This document shows positions 1 to 12,592 of a stretch of 64,000 nucleotides of DNA, one piece after another (positions within the stretch are counted from its first letter, which is position 1; every line of letters begins with the position of its first letter). The DNA is taken from assembly GCA_963691655.1 (NCBI GenBank), contig OY829329.1, positions 9,004,708-9,068,707 on the forward strand. Reading direction: 5' to 3'. The DNA is from Toxonevra muliebris. Taxonomy: Eukaryota; Arthropoda; Insecta; Diptera; Pallopteridae. The position numbers were made by a program, and so were the translations under genes. The notes below the pieces were generated by a model. The model made no database searches. It saw nothing but the letters and a program-made list of their open reading frames with translations, and was not told the DNA's origin.

Positions 1-3000
1 CCCGTGACGTATTGGATATCCAGCACGTCGTATTCGTATAGTTTCCATCATGCCCGAGTAACGCAATTGCCGGCAACACAAGCCGCGATCGAACAACATC
101 GGTTTCTTCACCTCGTTCGGTTTGATGCAGCGTATGAAGAAGGGCTGACAAGAGCTCAGCGTCTTCATCAACGCATCCAGACTCTTTTTGAATTGCGTCG
201 ATAGAGTAGGCGTGCGTTTTCTGGTCTCAGCGCCCATTTCAATGTCTTGACTGAAGATCTGACGCAAGAATTTATTCGAGCTCTGACTCACCAAATGCAA
301 AAGATCCGGACTGAATGTATCGCGATTCTTATCCAAGAAACCACGCGTATCATAGAATACCACGCCGGCAAAATGATTTAAACCGAAACTCGTATTTATA
401 TCCGACTTCGGTTTCAAATAATTCTTATGCGTTCCGTGCGTTTTGTGCAATTTAGCCAGCATGGTGGTGTCAGTTCCCTTAGGAAAGCGCGCCTCCTCAT
501 CGATTAATGCCATTATATTCAACTGCTTGATGGCAATCAAATCCAAAGCATCTTGATTGTCTACAAATTCAATATGTTGCCAGTTAATAGCTTCATGATT
601 GTATTCCTCTTGTTCTAGCTTGAAAATATGCTGCACAAAGAATTGCTGCAAATTTTCATTAGCATAATTAATGCAAAACTGTTCGAAACTATTCTGATCG
701 AAATTCTCAAAGCCGAATATATCCAGGACACCAATGGCATTACGTGATGTGGCACGTGGTTTGTAAATAGCCGTATTAATTTTACGCACAATATGTATGA
801 AAAGACGCCCATAAATCCCCTTCACAAATGCATCACGCACATCCACCGACTGCTCACGTGATAATGTTGAAACTACAGTTTCACCATGTGCAAAGAGGGT
901 GCGTCTTGTCAATGCATCGATTAATGGTTGAATTGGTAGTCCGAGGAGTGCAGCAACACGTTCAACATTAATATGCTCAGGTATTTCGGTAGCATCTAAA
1001 TTATCTACTACCGTTGCTTTATATTTAATATTGCCACAATGCAATAGTGCTGCAAGTAATTTTATAATTTCCCAAATTTCTGAATCTGAGAAAAGTAGAA
1101 CCTTCATGGCGGAACGTATGTCTGCAAATTCAGCGGTATCATCGCGTCCTTCACATGTAATGCAATCACCTCCAGTGAGATATCTGCAAATAAAATAAGG
1201 TAGAGGAAATCAGTTTTAAAGAATTAAATAATGAAATTTTATGGGTATAAAGAAAATTGAGTGGATTTTCAAAATATCAATTTCGTGATTTGCTTTAGTT
1301 GAAAAATAGAATTGGTAATTGTATCCATTACTTAAAAATTCTTCCTGTTGATTTGCGAAAAATTTATTTCACACAAGCGCTTTCACCACTTAATGTTTAA
1401 ATCAAAATTTGTATAATGCCGTGGTTTGCTAGCATTATCGCAACATTTCGTTTATAAATTTAGTTGAATCTAATTAGAAACCGAATGCAAAACTTATCTA
1501 TCAAATGGCGGCTGCATGAGATGACACTGAGAGAGAGAGACTTCTCTGCTTGCATGGCATAGCCGATTACCACACGTTTTTAACACCAACAAATAATTCT
1601 GCCACGAATAAATATACTGTATACATATGTGTGAGTGAATTGAGCGAAACATACTGAGTGAACCCAAAGTACTCTCGCTCGCATTTTAATTTGCCCTTCT
1701 CTCTTTTCTCAATTGGTTAGAGTAGCACTTTCGTTTATACATTTAGTTGAATCTAATTGGAAACCGAATGCAAACCCTATCTATCAAATGGCGGCTGTAT
1801 GAGATGACACTGAGAGCGCCTATGGCGATTTCTCTGCTTGCATGGCATAGTCGATTTCCACATGTTTAACACCAGCAAATAATTCTGTCAAGAATAAATA
1901 AAAAAACGTATTTTGTATATGTGTGAGTAAATTGAGCGAAACATTCTGAGTGAACTCAAAGTGCTCTCTCACATATATACAAACACCACTCGTATTTTAA
2001 TTTACACTTCTCTCTGTTTAAAGTAGCACTTTCATGTCGCGCAGCAGCCTGAGCGAGAGGGGAATAGTTATTTACATTTTTGAAAATTGACCATACCAAG
2101 GTGAATTTATACCAGGTGAAGTTACCAACAACTCATTCTTTCTTTGCAACAACAAAAATGTATTATTTATTATTGTTTTGTTATACGGTTGATTTTGACA
2201 TTTAATGGTATCTGAAGCAACAACAAATATATCGATGTTCATACACTGACCCCTCGTAAGTACTTTTTCACCACTTTTGGAAGACAAGACAATAACGCAA
2301 TAAATTTCTATAAACAATATATAAAAATAAGTTTAAAATAAAAAAAAAAAAAATAATTCCAAAAATATTTAATATTTCATATTTAAAATGATTTAAAACT
2401 ACATTTTACATATTCTATATGTATATTTATTGCTATATTTATTTTCTTCCAAAAGTGGTGAAAAACTACATACGAGGGGTCAACGTATGACCATAGATAT
2501 GTTGTTTTTCCCAAAATAAAAATCAAGAAATCTTCATCTCAGGTACTTGTCAAATATAAATTTTTATTGAGTTCGAGTGTTCAACTTGATACAAAAACTT
2601 TTTGTGAGATAAACTGAGTCATGGTTTGGGACCTGCGGTGGCTTTTTAATGGGATAATGATTAACCTCAGAGCACAGTGATTCGCCCGTTAGACAAAAGT
2701 TGAGAAATTTATGGGATCAAAACTTAAGAACTTCTTTTTAATTTTTTATTTAGCTTTCGGCTTTTGTTCAGAGGTTAAAATAACTTTTAAGCACAGGTCC
2801 TTAAGAAGGTTAAACCATTATAAAGCAAGTGCTTAACCTTGGCTTTTGGTTAGTTCTTAAAACTGGATAGCTGAATACCGGCTTTGGTCCTAAAAGGCAA
2901 ATGAGAGGAAAAAAGTAATCGTAGTGATCGTATAAACTTCACAGAAAACTGGTTCAATTCAAATTGATACCGGGCAAATTAGGTGTAATGAATTTAATTT

Positions 3001-6000
3001 GAATAATTATTGACTACAGAGGTTAAAATCAATTGACTTGGTTAAAAAACTTGGATAGGTTGATAAAGTTTAGCTCGGGAAAACGGTCAGGCTCATGAGA
3101 GGGCTAAGGAATTACAAATTAAGTAAGATTTTGATAGTACGACTCTTTATAAAAAGTCAATAGCTGATCCAGGGAGATGGGGCTGGGGACGGGTTTGATA
3201 ATTTTACAAAAGGAAATTATTTTAATGGTTTTTTCTTCTTCTTTTTTTTAATTTTTCTTGTAATCCTAATTCAAAAGCTGGGTAAACCAAGCAATTCCCA
3301 CAATTTAACAAATTAGAGTCCCTTCAGGACCCCCTCTTCCCCTCTTTTGAAGATTTCTAATTTCTCCATTGTGCACTACCCTGTCTTTAAAAACGTAGAA
3401 TACCTTAAACAGATACATGACAAAGGGTTTTGAGATTCATTTTTAACTTACAACCACAAAGAGCTTAATTAAACTTGCGAACATCAAAGTCTATTTGAAA
3501 AATTATGCAAATATTTAAAATATTATTATGTGTGTTTTTTAATTATCAAATTTCCTGTATATGTAGATAAATGAATATTCACTTTTTTATCTAACTTTAA
3601 CCGTAATGGAAAAAGAAAAGTATTTTTTAATAAAAATATTTGCACAGACGATGATTAATGACACGGAACACGTCATGGTAAATTTGGTTTAGTTAATTTT
3701 TGTTTATCCAATGAAAGTGTAAATTTTAAATAATTAACAGTAATTAAAAAAACTAAAAAAAAACTACCTAACTTGAAGCAAGCAGTTGAAACCTAAACAT
3801 TGTGATATGTTTGGAGAATACTCACCTATAATCCGCTGCATTGCTTAAATCCAAACGACGTTTCTCATCCGTTGTCAAGCCCGCCAAAATACAATAAAAT
3901 ATATGATAATTTCGTTCGCTATGATTTTGCGAAACTATTCGAGACTTTTCCAAAAGATATTGTTCAATTTTGGCGCCTTCAATAACGCCACTAGAACTAA
4001 AGTGTATGTCAATGTATTTGCCAAATCTATAACAAAAAAAAAAAAGAAAAGAAAATAAAAGAATAAATTAAATAAAATTTCTTAATAAATGAATACTTCA
4101 TTCAAACTATTCTTACCGTGATGAATTATCATTTCGTATGGTTTTCGCATTACCGAACGCTTCGAGTATTGGATTTGCTTCGAGTATTTGTTGCTCGATC
4201 CATGAATGTTTACCACTAATTGCAGCTAAATATTGTAAAATCAATTTTGTGCTTTCAGTTTTGCCCGCTCCCGATTCACCAGAGATAACAATACACTGAT
4301 CCTGACGATAACGTTTCATATGAGCATAAGCATTATCACCAATGGCGAAAATATGCGGTGGCAATTCACCGATTTTACGTTCCTTATACAATTTTATTTG
4401 ATCGGCAGTGTAAATGGGAAGAATTTGATATGGATTGACAGCAACCAAAATGGAACCGGTATAAGTCTAGAAAGAGAGAGAGAGAGAGAGGAAGTAAAAT
4501 TAATCAAACTTGCAATTCAAAATTCTAATAACAATAATAATAATACTCACATAAATCAAATTCTCCTGATAGCGTATAAGTAAATTTCTTAAAATGCCCG
4601 CCTCATGTAAATCACCCAACGATATCATATCCTCGACACCTTGAACCGAAGAGGCATGCATCGCTTTGATGCGTCGCTCTGGCGATAGCCAAACTTCATT
4701 GCCATCATCGTCTCGTACTTGTATTCGTCTACCTTCAGCTGAGACAACACGAGCTCCAATGGCTACATCAAATTCTCTACCCGATGCGGGTTCTATCCAG
4801 ATGTAGTCACCCTGAATTAATGAAAAAAAAAAATTATGTACATTAGTTACATACTTGAATCAAAATGAACTTGAGCTTGAATGTATGTATGTATGTATGT
4901 GTAAGGTTTGTTATGCCTCATTGATTTTTTTATTCTTTTTTTTTGTGATTAAAGACGAAACACCTTGTTTGGTAATAATTTTTCATGCTGAACTTGAAGC
5001 ATGAAAGAAAATTATAGGGTGAGGCTATCATTTTAATCACGGTTATTATGTTGATCTTGAAAATTTATTTTAAAAATATTGCCAAATTTTAACTCATGCT
5101 TATAAACAATAAATATTTTACTAATAGAGAAATTTTTGAATTCATAAACTGTCATAATAATGAATCTTTTTGTCGCTAAAAACAAAAGTTTCAAAGCTAT
5201 TGTATAATTTATAATACGAAATGCCTGGTTTTTACTACGTCAAATTCAATCAAATTTGCCAGTATGTTGGCAATTCTCTCTTTCTCTCCCTTTGACAGTG
5301 AATATGACATAGTGAAAACCAAGAATCCGTGCAAAAACAACATCAAAGAAAACAAATTTGCTCTTTGAATTTTTTGTTCTCTTGAGCTCTTTTTTTCAAC
5401 TAATACTCTCTCATTTAAGTACTATTGCATTTTAGTACTAATATGGTTTGGCTACTCTGCTTCATTTACGAGTACGCAATGACAATTTCTCTCCCCTCTT
5501 TTGAGCTTTTCCTTTTCAACTAATACTTTCTCATTTATGTGCTCTTGGCTACTTGGCTGCGCTTATGAGTACGCAGCGACGATTTCTCTCTCCTCTCTCT
5601 TGATCTGTTCATTTTTCACTAATGCTCTCTCATTTAAGTACAATTACAATTTGTTCGTAATAAATTAATAATGGCTACTCGGCTACGTTTACGAGTACGC
5701 AACGACGATTGCTCTCACATTTTTTTTTTTTAGGGAGGGGGGAGGGTGAATTGTATTGTAGAGAGGGAACAAAGAACAAATGAAGTGCATTGCATTTTGT
5801 ATGTATGTATTATTATATTTCATCTCTTACAGAATCGAAGTTATCTCTCTTTCGCTCTTCTACGTCATTCAACCACTAATTAATCATTTGTCCAATATAT
5901 TGGACAAGAGCATGTGATGAAAATTGTGATACACACAGCAACGCTGTACCATATATTGGGCTCATTTTCGTGTCTGAGAGGGTTAAGTAAAATATTTACA

Positions 6001-9000
6001 TGTAATTTCCGCCCTGTGCAATGCCACACTTACAGTTTTTTTTCTAAATATCCAACAATTTAAAAGATACAAATTACGATTTAGCTTTTCAGAAGTTTTT
6101 TTTTATATTTGAAATGGAAGAATTTAAACAATTTGTTGATTATTTCATTTTCATTTTTTTTTTCTCTCTGTTTTGTACATTTTCTGTGATAAAAGTGTAA
6201 AATTTTAGTAACTAATTAGTTTTTCAGTAGAAATTGCTTCTACTTCTATTGATATTTATAATTAAAGTTTACAGTTCATGAACCTAAGGGAGAAAGCGAA
6301 GAAAATATTCTTTATTTTCTCACATAGATAATTAAAATTTTGCTCGACCTTCAAAAAGATTTAGGGTAATGCACTGTCTTTGAAAAGGAGAAGGCATAGC
6401 CCCCCTACTAAAAATCTTAATACTTTCTTCCTTTTAAAATATTTATAATTGCAAAGCAACTTTATGTACACCTGGACTACATTAAATTTGTATTTTCGGG
6501 GTCTGTTTATAGACGCCCTAATTTTTTAAGGGTTGATAAAGGTTTGTGGTCTGATTTTCAGCCTTGCTTAAAATCCTGTTTTTAATGTGAATTTCGGTAC
6601 GAATTTTAGTTTGGTATTTTTATATGATATTTGGTTCGATTTTTGGTGTGATTTGGTCTGCATTATGGTCTGGTTTTTTAACTAAATTTTATCTGAATTT
6701 TTATTGATTATTGGTCTGAGTTTTGCTTTAAATTTTAACCCGAATTTTGGTCGGATTTTTCGATAGATGGAGTGGGCTGCTTTTGCTTTTTGGTGAGCTT
6801 GATTTTGAACCGCTTTTATTCTGATTATTGGTCAAGATTTTGATCAAATTTTTAGCAAATTTTTTATTTCAATTTTGATCTGAATTTTAATGATTTTTGG
6901 TCAGAATTTTGATCTGAATTTTAATGATTTTTAATCAGAATTTTGATATGAATTTTAGTCGGAATTATGATATGAGTTTTGGTCTCATGTTTGGTGTATT
7001 CGTCCCTCAAACTCAAACCCTGAATCCGATATTTTCAATAATGCAGTACGAAAAAGATAGCTCAAGTCGGTGTGGTATTTGAGTGTGAAAGAAGAGCATA
7101 GTTTAATTTTAGCAAGAAAACAAAATAAATTGGTTTTTATTTCCATTTCAGAAAAATTTATTATAAAACTTATAGATATTTAACTAATTTCATTCTATAT
7201 TGAAAATTTCATATAAAAAATGGATGAAGTTTACATTTTGAAAACAATTTGTTGTTAATCGGGATAGAATTAAATCTTAAAGAAACCTGACAAATTTTAA
7301 AAATAAAAAAAAAAAAAATTTTAAAATAAAAAAAAAGTTTTAAAATAAAAAAAAATTTTAAAATAAAAAAAAAATTTTAAAATAAAAATACAGACAAAAA
7401 ATATTTTCGTGCATATTTTTATCTGCTCTGGTCAAAAGATATCAAATTTTTCTAAAAACATATAAAAAAAATACACCAAATATGATGAGAAGTTATGTTG
7501 AAGCTCTATACAAGGAACTAAATGATAAACAAAGAGAGATAGAGAGGGAGAGAAAAATGAGGTAAGTTGCGGTTTAAGGCGAATTCACCGACCACACTCT
7601 CTTTTCGTTTGTTTTATTTTTTATATGAAGTTTTTATGCTCTCAATTTAAGAAGTCGAAAAATCAGAGTGAATTTACACAAGATGGAGTTAACGGCAACT
7701 CGCTCTTATTCTTTGTGGTGAATAGCTGTAAGTTCTAAAAATCATTTCTCCTGATCAAACTTTGTTGTTGTTGCTGTGATGAATTGTTGTTGTAATGCTG
7801 CAATCACTTTGTATATAAATTCACCTTGCGAATAAATTCATATAAAAAAAAAAACGAAAAGAGTGTGTGTGACTCGTTAGAAATTTTTTACCGCTTTTGG
7901 AAGAGGCAACTAAAATGGAATCAATGTTTTTAAATAATTTTAAATAAGAAAAAAATGATTTAGAACAATCATTCTCTCATGAAACTTCAGAAAACTATTA
8001 AGCCAACATTTATTCAATAAAGAAAGGTTTCGGTGTGAAAGTATGAGAAAAAAGTTCTGATTCCGAAGATTGGTCAAAAAAAGAGGGTTAAGGTCAATTA
8101 AGGTCTATTAGAATTTACGAGTGATTACCATATATACCAAATCATAAATTACTTCGTTTGCAATCAAATGAAAACAAACTACTTTGTACTAATTACACTT
8201 TCCATGGAAATAAACCAGAACTGAAAATTGTTGTTCTTACGTAACATATAATTTGTGTAGGTATCAAATGCATAAATTTTCAAGTGTATGATAGTATGTA
8301 CTTTGGTATTAGGTACAACATTAACCACATCATGTACCTAGTAGTTTATGTTACACCTGATATAAGATTCAGGTCACGGTTATTACATAATTGTATAGAA
8401 ACAAACTACAACTAATGAGCATATTGCAGAAAATTTAGTAATAAGTACTTATGAAGTAGTTATAAAGAAAGGCTAATCTCAAAATATAACCTAAAAAAAA
8501 ACAAAAAAAAAAAAAACAAAGATAGAAATAGGAAAAAAAGAATATTTCCATAAATTTAACACTGAATCTTAAAAGTCACGGCTTTAGCTAAACTATGTCA
8601 ACAAAATAATATCAATTATCTCTCAAAGCATAGCGCAAAGCTAAGTAACAACAACAACAACAAAAAGTTAGTTTAGTAAATCCCTAAAGAAAATTGATAT
8701 TATTCCACAATTTAAGTTGCTAACTATAAATATAAGTATGAAAGAGTGAATGAGTTTAATATCACGTCTATGAAACCAAAAATGGGAGCGAACGGATGCT
8801 TTTTGTTACGCTCAAGTGATTCTTTTACAGAAACGACAGCAATAGCAACAACTACTATAACAGCTACAAAAACAAAACAATTACAAAAAAAAAAAAATGG
8901 TTAGCTGTGGTTATGGCAGCACCATGGCAGTTATTTTTTTTTTTTTTTTTGTTATTGTTGGTAGAATTTTTGTTCCTATGCTCGTGTAGTATAGTTTGAC

Positions 9001-10362
9001 GACTGCGTCATAGTGTTAATCGTTGCCTGCTGCGAAAGTTAGTCGAGTAGTAATGAGAAAGGGTTAATGTACCGCCTCTGGGCGCAGATGTTTTATGCCA
9101 TTTGTTGTTGTTGTTGCTTTAGGTAGTATACAAATTGTAAATTAAAATGAAACAAACAACATGTGGCACCACATAATCATCAACGCGCTAGCAACGCGTC
9201 AACAAAAAAAAAGTCAACGAAGCATTTAGTATTTGTAGGTATATGGAAAAATGACCATAATGAAGGGGGATATGGAAAAATGGAAGTAGTAATTAAGAGG
9301 GTATAGACTGGATGTTAATTTGAAAGCTAAACTAGTTTAGTTTTTGGTGTGTGCTTTTTATTCACTAAATTATTAGTAATAAAGGTTAATTTCCCTTTTA
9401 ATAGAATATTCGGATTTGATTTTTAGTTTTAAAAGATGACAAAATTATTTAAAGGTATCAAGGTTAATATTCAATAATTTTGCAGTTAAGCTTTTTGGGA
9501 AGGCTGGTGCATAAATATATACAAGTTCAAGTTAAAGAAATCATATGTTTATTTTTAAATCGAATTTATTAATCGATTTATAGAACTTTGAATACAATTC
9601 AAACTGGACCAGAGATATAATTTTTTCGTTCCTTTAAAATTGTTGTTGCTCCATTAGTAACTATCAAAATATATGAGACTCGTTACACATTTCAGCGAAA
9701 ATGTGAAAAGAGAGCCAACGAGTTTTTCATCTCTCAGTTGTAAATATGGAACACTGCCCACTCCAGCGAGAAATGTGTAAATGAGTTTTTTCGATGAGAG
9801 CTTGCTCAGCGTCAACGAGTTCGTTGACTCGTTACAAGTCTCGACGAGTTCAACTACATTGTTTACTCCTACATACTTAATTTCACATATATACAATGAG
9901 AAATTGTACTGAGTGTGTGTGTGTGTGTGCGTGAGAATTTTTTGGCAGTCCTCGGAGTCTATGTGCAAAATACCGCAAAACATCTCATTGCGATTTTCGC
10001 TCAAATGTGCAACTACGGCGAAATGCTTCGCAACTTTTTACAACAACAACAAATTATTCTCACACATTTTCGCCTGAGATATTCATCGAGAAGAGAGTAA
10101 TTTATCTCTAAGGCAGTTATAATCAACACATCAAAGACTATGAGAAAATATCCAGTATATACCAGCACGAGAGAATGGGGTTGCAGCACATATTCACCTC
10201 ATTTCAAATCAGTCAATCAAATTTTTTTACGAATGAAAGACACTTGCAGATACTAGATGCATAGCTCTAATCAGCACAAGTTAAATATGACCGTAGGGAA
10301 AAATGTTTTTTTTTTCTTTGATTTATCTTCATATAAAACTTGATGTCACAATTGTTGTTAAA

Positions 10363-10394
<32 letters not shown>

Positions 10395-12592
10395 AATGAA
10401 TAATAAAATGTTGAAAATATGCAAAAATAAATGACTTTGCTAAATTATATGTTGAAGATAGAAAGACCACTTAAAATTTAATATTTCTTATATGGAAGTA
10501 TGCAATGCTTTTGTGCCAAAACGATTAACTCTACAAAAAACAAAAGGTAGAGAAAATTCAGTTTCAAAAAAATACTTTGCATACAGCACTCAATACAAAT
10601 ATTGGTTATTTAGAGCAGTGATAGCAAAGTGAGATTTTTTTCTTTGCTACCCGGGATCTTTTTGCTTCCTAAAGGTAGTTTTGCTTAATACCCAATTCAA
10701 CAGACGTGGGAAGAGTTTCCGCATAGAAGAGAGGTGACAAAGAGCAACGTTTAGGACTAATATAATTAGAGTAAATTATTCGTTAGAGTCATTCCACTTT
10801 AGCAATAGTTGTTGCCGAAAAGACTAAATTATTGTTGTTTCTCTTTATAAAATGAAAAAAAAAAAAAAAACGAAAGAGATTGAGAGAGTAAATTAAATAA
10901 CTTAAAACAGAATTTGTCCTCATGACAACTGTTGACAAATGACAAAATTGTTGTTCTTTCTCCATATATGATGAAAAACGAAGGAAAGAGATTGAGAGAG
11001 TAAATTTAATAACTCAAAGCTGAATTCGCCCCCACGACAACTGTTGACAAGAGACAAAATTGTTGTTGTTTCTTTATATATAATGAAAAATCGAAAGAAA
11101 GATATTGAGAGAGTAAATTTAATAATTGAAGCTGAATTCGCCTTCACGACAACTGTTGACAAGAGACAAAATTGTTGTTGTTTCTCCGTATATAATGAAA
11201 AAACGAAAGAGAGAGATTGAGAGAGAGTAACTTTAATAACTGAAAGCAGAATTCGCCCCCACGACAAATGTTGACAAGAGACAAAATTGTTGTTGTTTCT
11301 CCATATATAATAAAAAAAAACGAAAGAGAGAGATTGCGAGAGTAAATTTAATAACTGAAAACAGAATTTGTCCTCATGACAACTGTTGACAAGTGACAAA
11401 ATTGTTGTTGTTTCTCCATATATAATGAAAAACGAAAGAGAGAGAGTGAATTTAATAACTGAAATCAGAATTCGCCCCCACGACAACTGTTGGCAAAATT
11501 GTTGTTGTTTCTTTATATATAATGAAAAAAAAAAACGAAAGAGAGAGATTGAGAGATTAAATTTAATTACTGAAAATAAATTTCTTCCCGCGACAAATGT
11601 TGACAAAATTGTTGTTGTTTCTCCATATATAATGAAATAAAAAAGGAAAAAAACGAAAGAGAGAGTTTGGGAGAGTAAGAGTTTGCCAATATGAGATGAC
11701 CTTTACCTTTTGGAGAGAGAATTTCTTATGGATTTGAATTAAATGGGGAAAAATCTATTATGAGTATTTGTATACAAGTGAAAAAAGACAACATCTTAAT
11801 ACAACGAAAAGCATTTTCATTGTAATTTTAATTATTGGGGGTTCGCTACAGCAAGCCAAAAAATTTATCGCTAAAACTAACAATAAAACATTTCAAAAAA
11901 AAAACAAAAAACTAAACATTAATCAACTGCTTCTGATCAAAAACCTTATAAGTAACTAAAAAAGTGAAGTTAATCGTTTTTGGCTATAAATATCTAAAAT
12001 ATATTTCTATGTATGTATATTGCATGTTGTAAGCAAGTGCATTTTATTTCCTTAGTTACTTATTTTCAATGCAACAAACTGTTTTTTCTTATAAGTTTGT
12101 ATGTGTGTATGTATATAAATTTATGAAGCTACTAGCAACAGCATTTTTATAACAATAAGAATAAAAACAATAAGAAGTAGAAGCAACAACAGTAGAAGCA
12201 GAAGAGTTAATGACATGACAGACAATTTAATTTATGGAATTAATGCAATAACGCATTTGCTTGATAAGTATGAGGAGTTTTTGTACTTGGCAGCATTTTC
12301 TTTTTTATTATTATTATGATATATACAACATTTCCGTTTAGCACTTCTTGGTTGGCATTGTGAGGTTAAGTTGTAATGAGAATTATAAAAAAAAAAACAA
12401 CAAAAAAAAAAAAAAAACTTTAGAATATAAAAACATTACAACATGCAATGAAAAACAATAGAAAGGAAAAAATCCAAGCATTTAAAGAATACAAAATTAC
12501 TTACTCGTGTTACAATCACCATTTTTGAACTTCATTGACTTCTTTTTAGAATAGAAAAATTATGCAAATATCAAAAATGAAGTTCGTTGTAG
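1..12592 (-). CDS. ck: Myosin VIIa heavy chain (crinkled), N-terminal motor part, partial
   Basis: Unconventional myosin VIIa, an actin-based ATPase motor; in flies crinkled shapes bristles, hairs and auditory organs. Exons by eye: coding start 12522-12505 (ATGGTGATTGTAACACGA then GTAAGT), 4811-4551, 4466-4117, 4026-3826, and 1183 running off the window at 1. All joins keep frame and have GT/AG ends. The product is about 671 residues here, starting MVIVTR|GDYIW. Visible motor motifs: P-loop GESGAGKT (residues 156-163), switch I NDNSSRFGKY (from 205), switch II DIFGFE (from about 431), actin-loop FIRCIKPNE, and the SH1 helix region near the window edge. The converter, IQ motifs and the two MyTH4-FERM tails lie outside. 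Intron 1 is 7.7 kb and the third coding intron 2.6 kb, both rich in transposable elements. Identity as myosin VIIa is near certain from the conserved N-terminus and motor; only the 5'UTR structure is uncertain. Confidence 0.95.
1446..2033. repeat. Two-copy tandem repeat, about 283-300 bp unit, in ck intron
   Basis: The block beginning CGTTTATAAATTTAGTTGAA at 1449 recurs at 1732. Both units carry the same landmarks in order: an ATCAAATGGCGGCTG block, TGAGATGACACTGAGAG, a TGCATGGCATAG block and AGTAGCACTTTC at the end (1721 and 2022). Units differ by point changes and small indels, so the duplication is not recent. It lies in the ck intron between exons at 3826 and 1183. Confidence 0.8.
2091..2228 (-). 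mobile_element. Fragment of AAGGTGA-ended MITE family (truncated by nested insertion)
   Basis: Reading the minus strand, this matches the right half of the elements at 16619 and 28868, ending ...TATAAATTCACCTT (plus-strand AAGGTGAATTTATACCAG from 2096). It also carries the family's GTTGATTTTGACATT stretch. Its other half is cut off at 2229, where the 272-bp palindromic element begins, so the latter appears to have inserted into it. Confidence 0.6.
2229..2500. mobile_element. Palindromic MITE, ATATCGATG-ended family, copy 1
   Basis: Starts ATATCGATGTTCATACACTG and ends with the inverse form (CAACGTATGACCATAGATAT). Inverted arms of roughly 55 bp include CTCGTAAGTACTTTTTCACC and CACTTTTGGAAGA, mirrored at 2449-2500. 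The interior is AT-rich and noncoding. A second copy of nearly the same length lies at 31955-32220. Its superfamily is not recognised; both copies abut other elements. Confidence 0.8.
5222..5325. mobile_element. Short MITE, TGCCTGGTTTTCACTATG-ended family
   Basis: Left end TGCCTGGTTTTTACTACGTC and right end GACATAGTGAAAACCAAG form near-perfect inverted ends around a TTCTCTC-rich centre. It belongs to the same family as 14124-14228, 14625-14687, 26137-26260 and parts of 16525-16968 and 36190-36505. It lies in ck intron 1. Confidence 0.75.
5385..5770. repeat. Repeat array with ACTAATACTCTCTCATTT / ACGAGTACGCAACGACG unit
   Basis: Three to four degenerate units, each with a TTTTCAACTAATACTCTCTC part followed by TACGAGTACGCAACGACGAT and a TCTCTC tract. 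The same unit builds blocks at 16265-16412 (inverted), 18700-19175, 26425-26850 and 36540-36965, so it is a dispersed family with an internal minisatellite rather than a local expansion. Confidence 0.7.
6540..6990. repeat. Degenerate TTTGGTCTGAATTTT-type minisatellite
   Basis: A run of imperfect 15-20 bp units built on GATTTTGGTCTGAATTTT (variants with GGTCGGATTTT, GGTCAGAATTTTGATC). Period and units drift along the block. It lies in ck intron 1 and has no coding potential. Confidence 0.6.
7296..7390. repeat. TTTTAAAATAAAAA tandem repeat
   Basis: Four to five units of about 20 bp, TTTTAAAATAAAAAAAAA with variable A runs. Low-complexity AT minisatellite in ck intron 1. Confidence 0.75.
9676..10082. 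mobile_element. Dispersed MITE-like element, CAGCGAAAATGTG-ended family, copy 1
   Basis: Aligns along its length with 34395-34780: shared blocks include GCGAAAATGTGAAAAGAG, ATGAGTTTTTTCGA, GACGAGTTCA, TTTTCGCTCAAATGTGC and TACGGCGAAATG. The left end (CAGCGAAAATGTG) is mirrored by the right end (CACATTTTCGCCTG), suggesting a palindromic nonautonomous DNA element. A GT microsatellite lies inside. The ORFs here are not conserved in frame between copies. Confidence 0.7.
10806..11660. repeat. Tandem array, about 112-bp unit, 7-8 copies
   Basis: The landmark GACAACTGTTGACAA (or close variant) starts units at 10924, 11036, 11148, 11263, 11378, 11482 and 11592; spacing is 104-115 bp. Each unit continues with GACAAAATTGTTGTTGTTTC, a TATATAATGAAAAACGAAAG part, a GAGAGATTGAGAGAGTAAAT part and an AATTCGCCCC part; a partial unit lies before 10924. 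The array is open for 228 codons on the minus strand only because the unit length and composition avoid stops. A diverged single unit occurs near 48140. Confidence 0.85.
12505..12592 (-). other. ck: ck first coding exon (six codons plus 5'UTR)
   Basis: Too short to appear as an ORF. On the minus strand the sequence reads a pyrimidine tract ending in CAG at 12593, then an untranslated leader, then ATG at 12522 with AAAA before it, encoding MVIVTR, then the donor GTAAGT at 12504. MVIVTR followed by GDYIWIEP is the conserved N-terminus of insect myosin VIIa, which ties this micro-exon to the exon starting at 4811. The acceptor-like site at 12593 implies at least one further noncoding 5' exon upstream at higher coordinates. 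The coding part is strongly supported; the 12592 boundary is inference. Confidence 0.85.

Noticed and set aside
9654..10004. 116-codon minus-strand ORF
   Set aside because: Lies in a dispersed MITE-like element and a GT run; the frame is not kept in the second copy at 34395.
10920..11606. 228-codon minus-strand ORF
   Set aside because: It spans the 112-bp tandem array; the peptide repeats follow the DNA repeats and no start, splice or family signal supports it.
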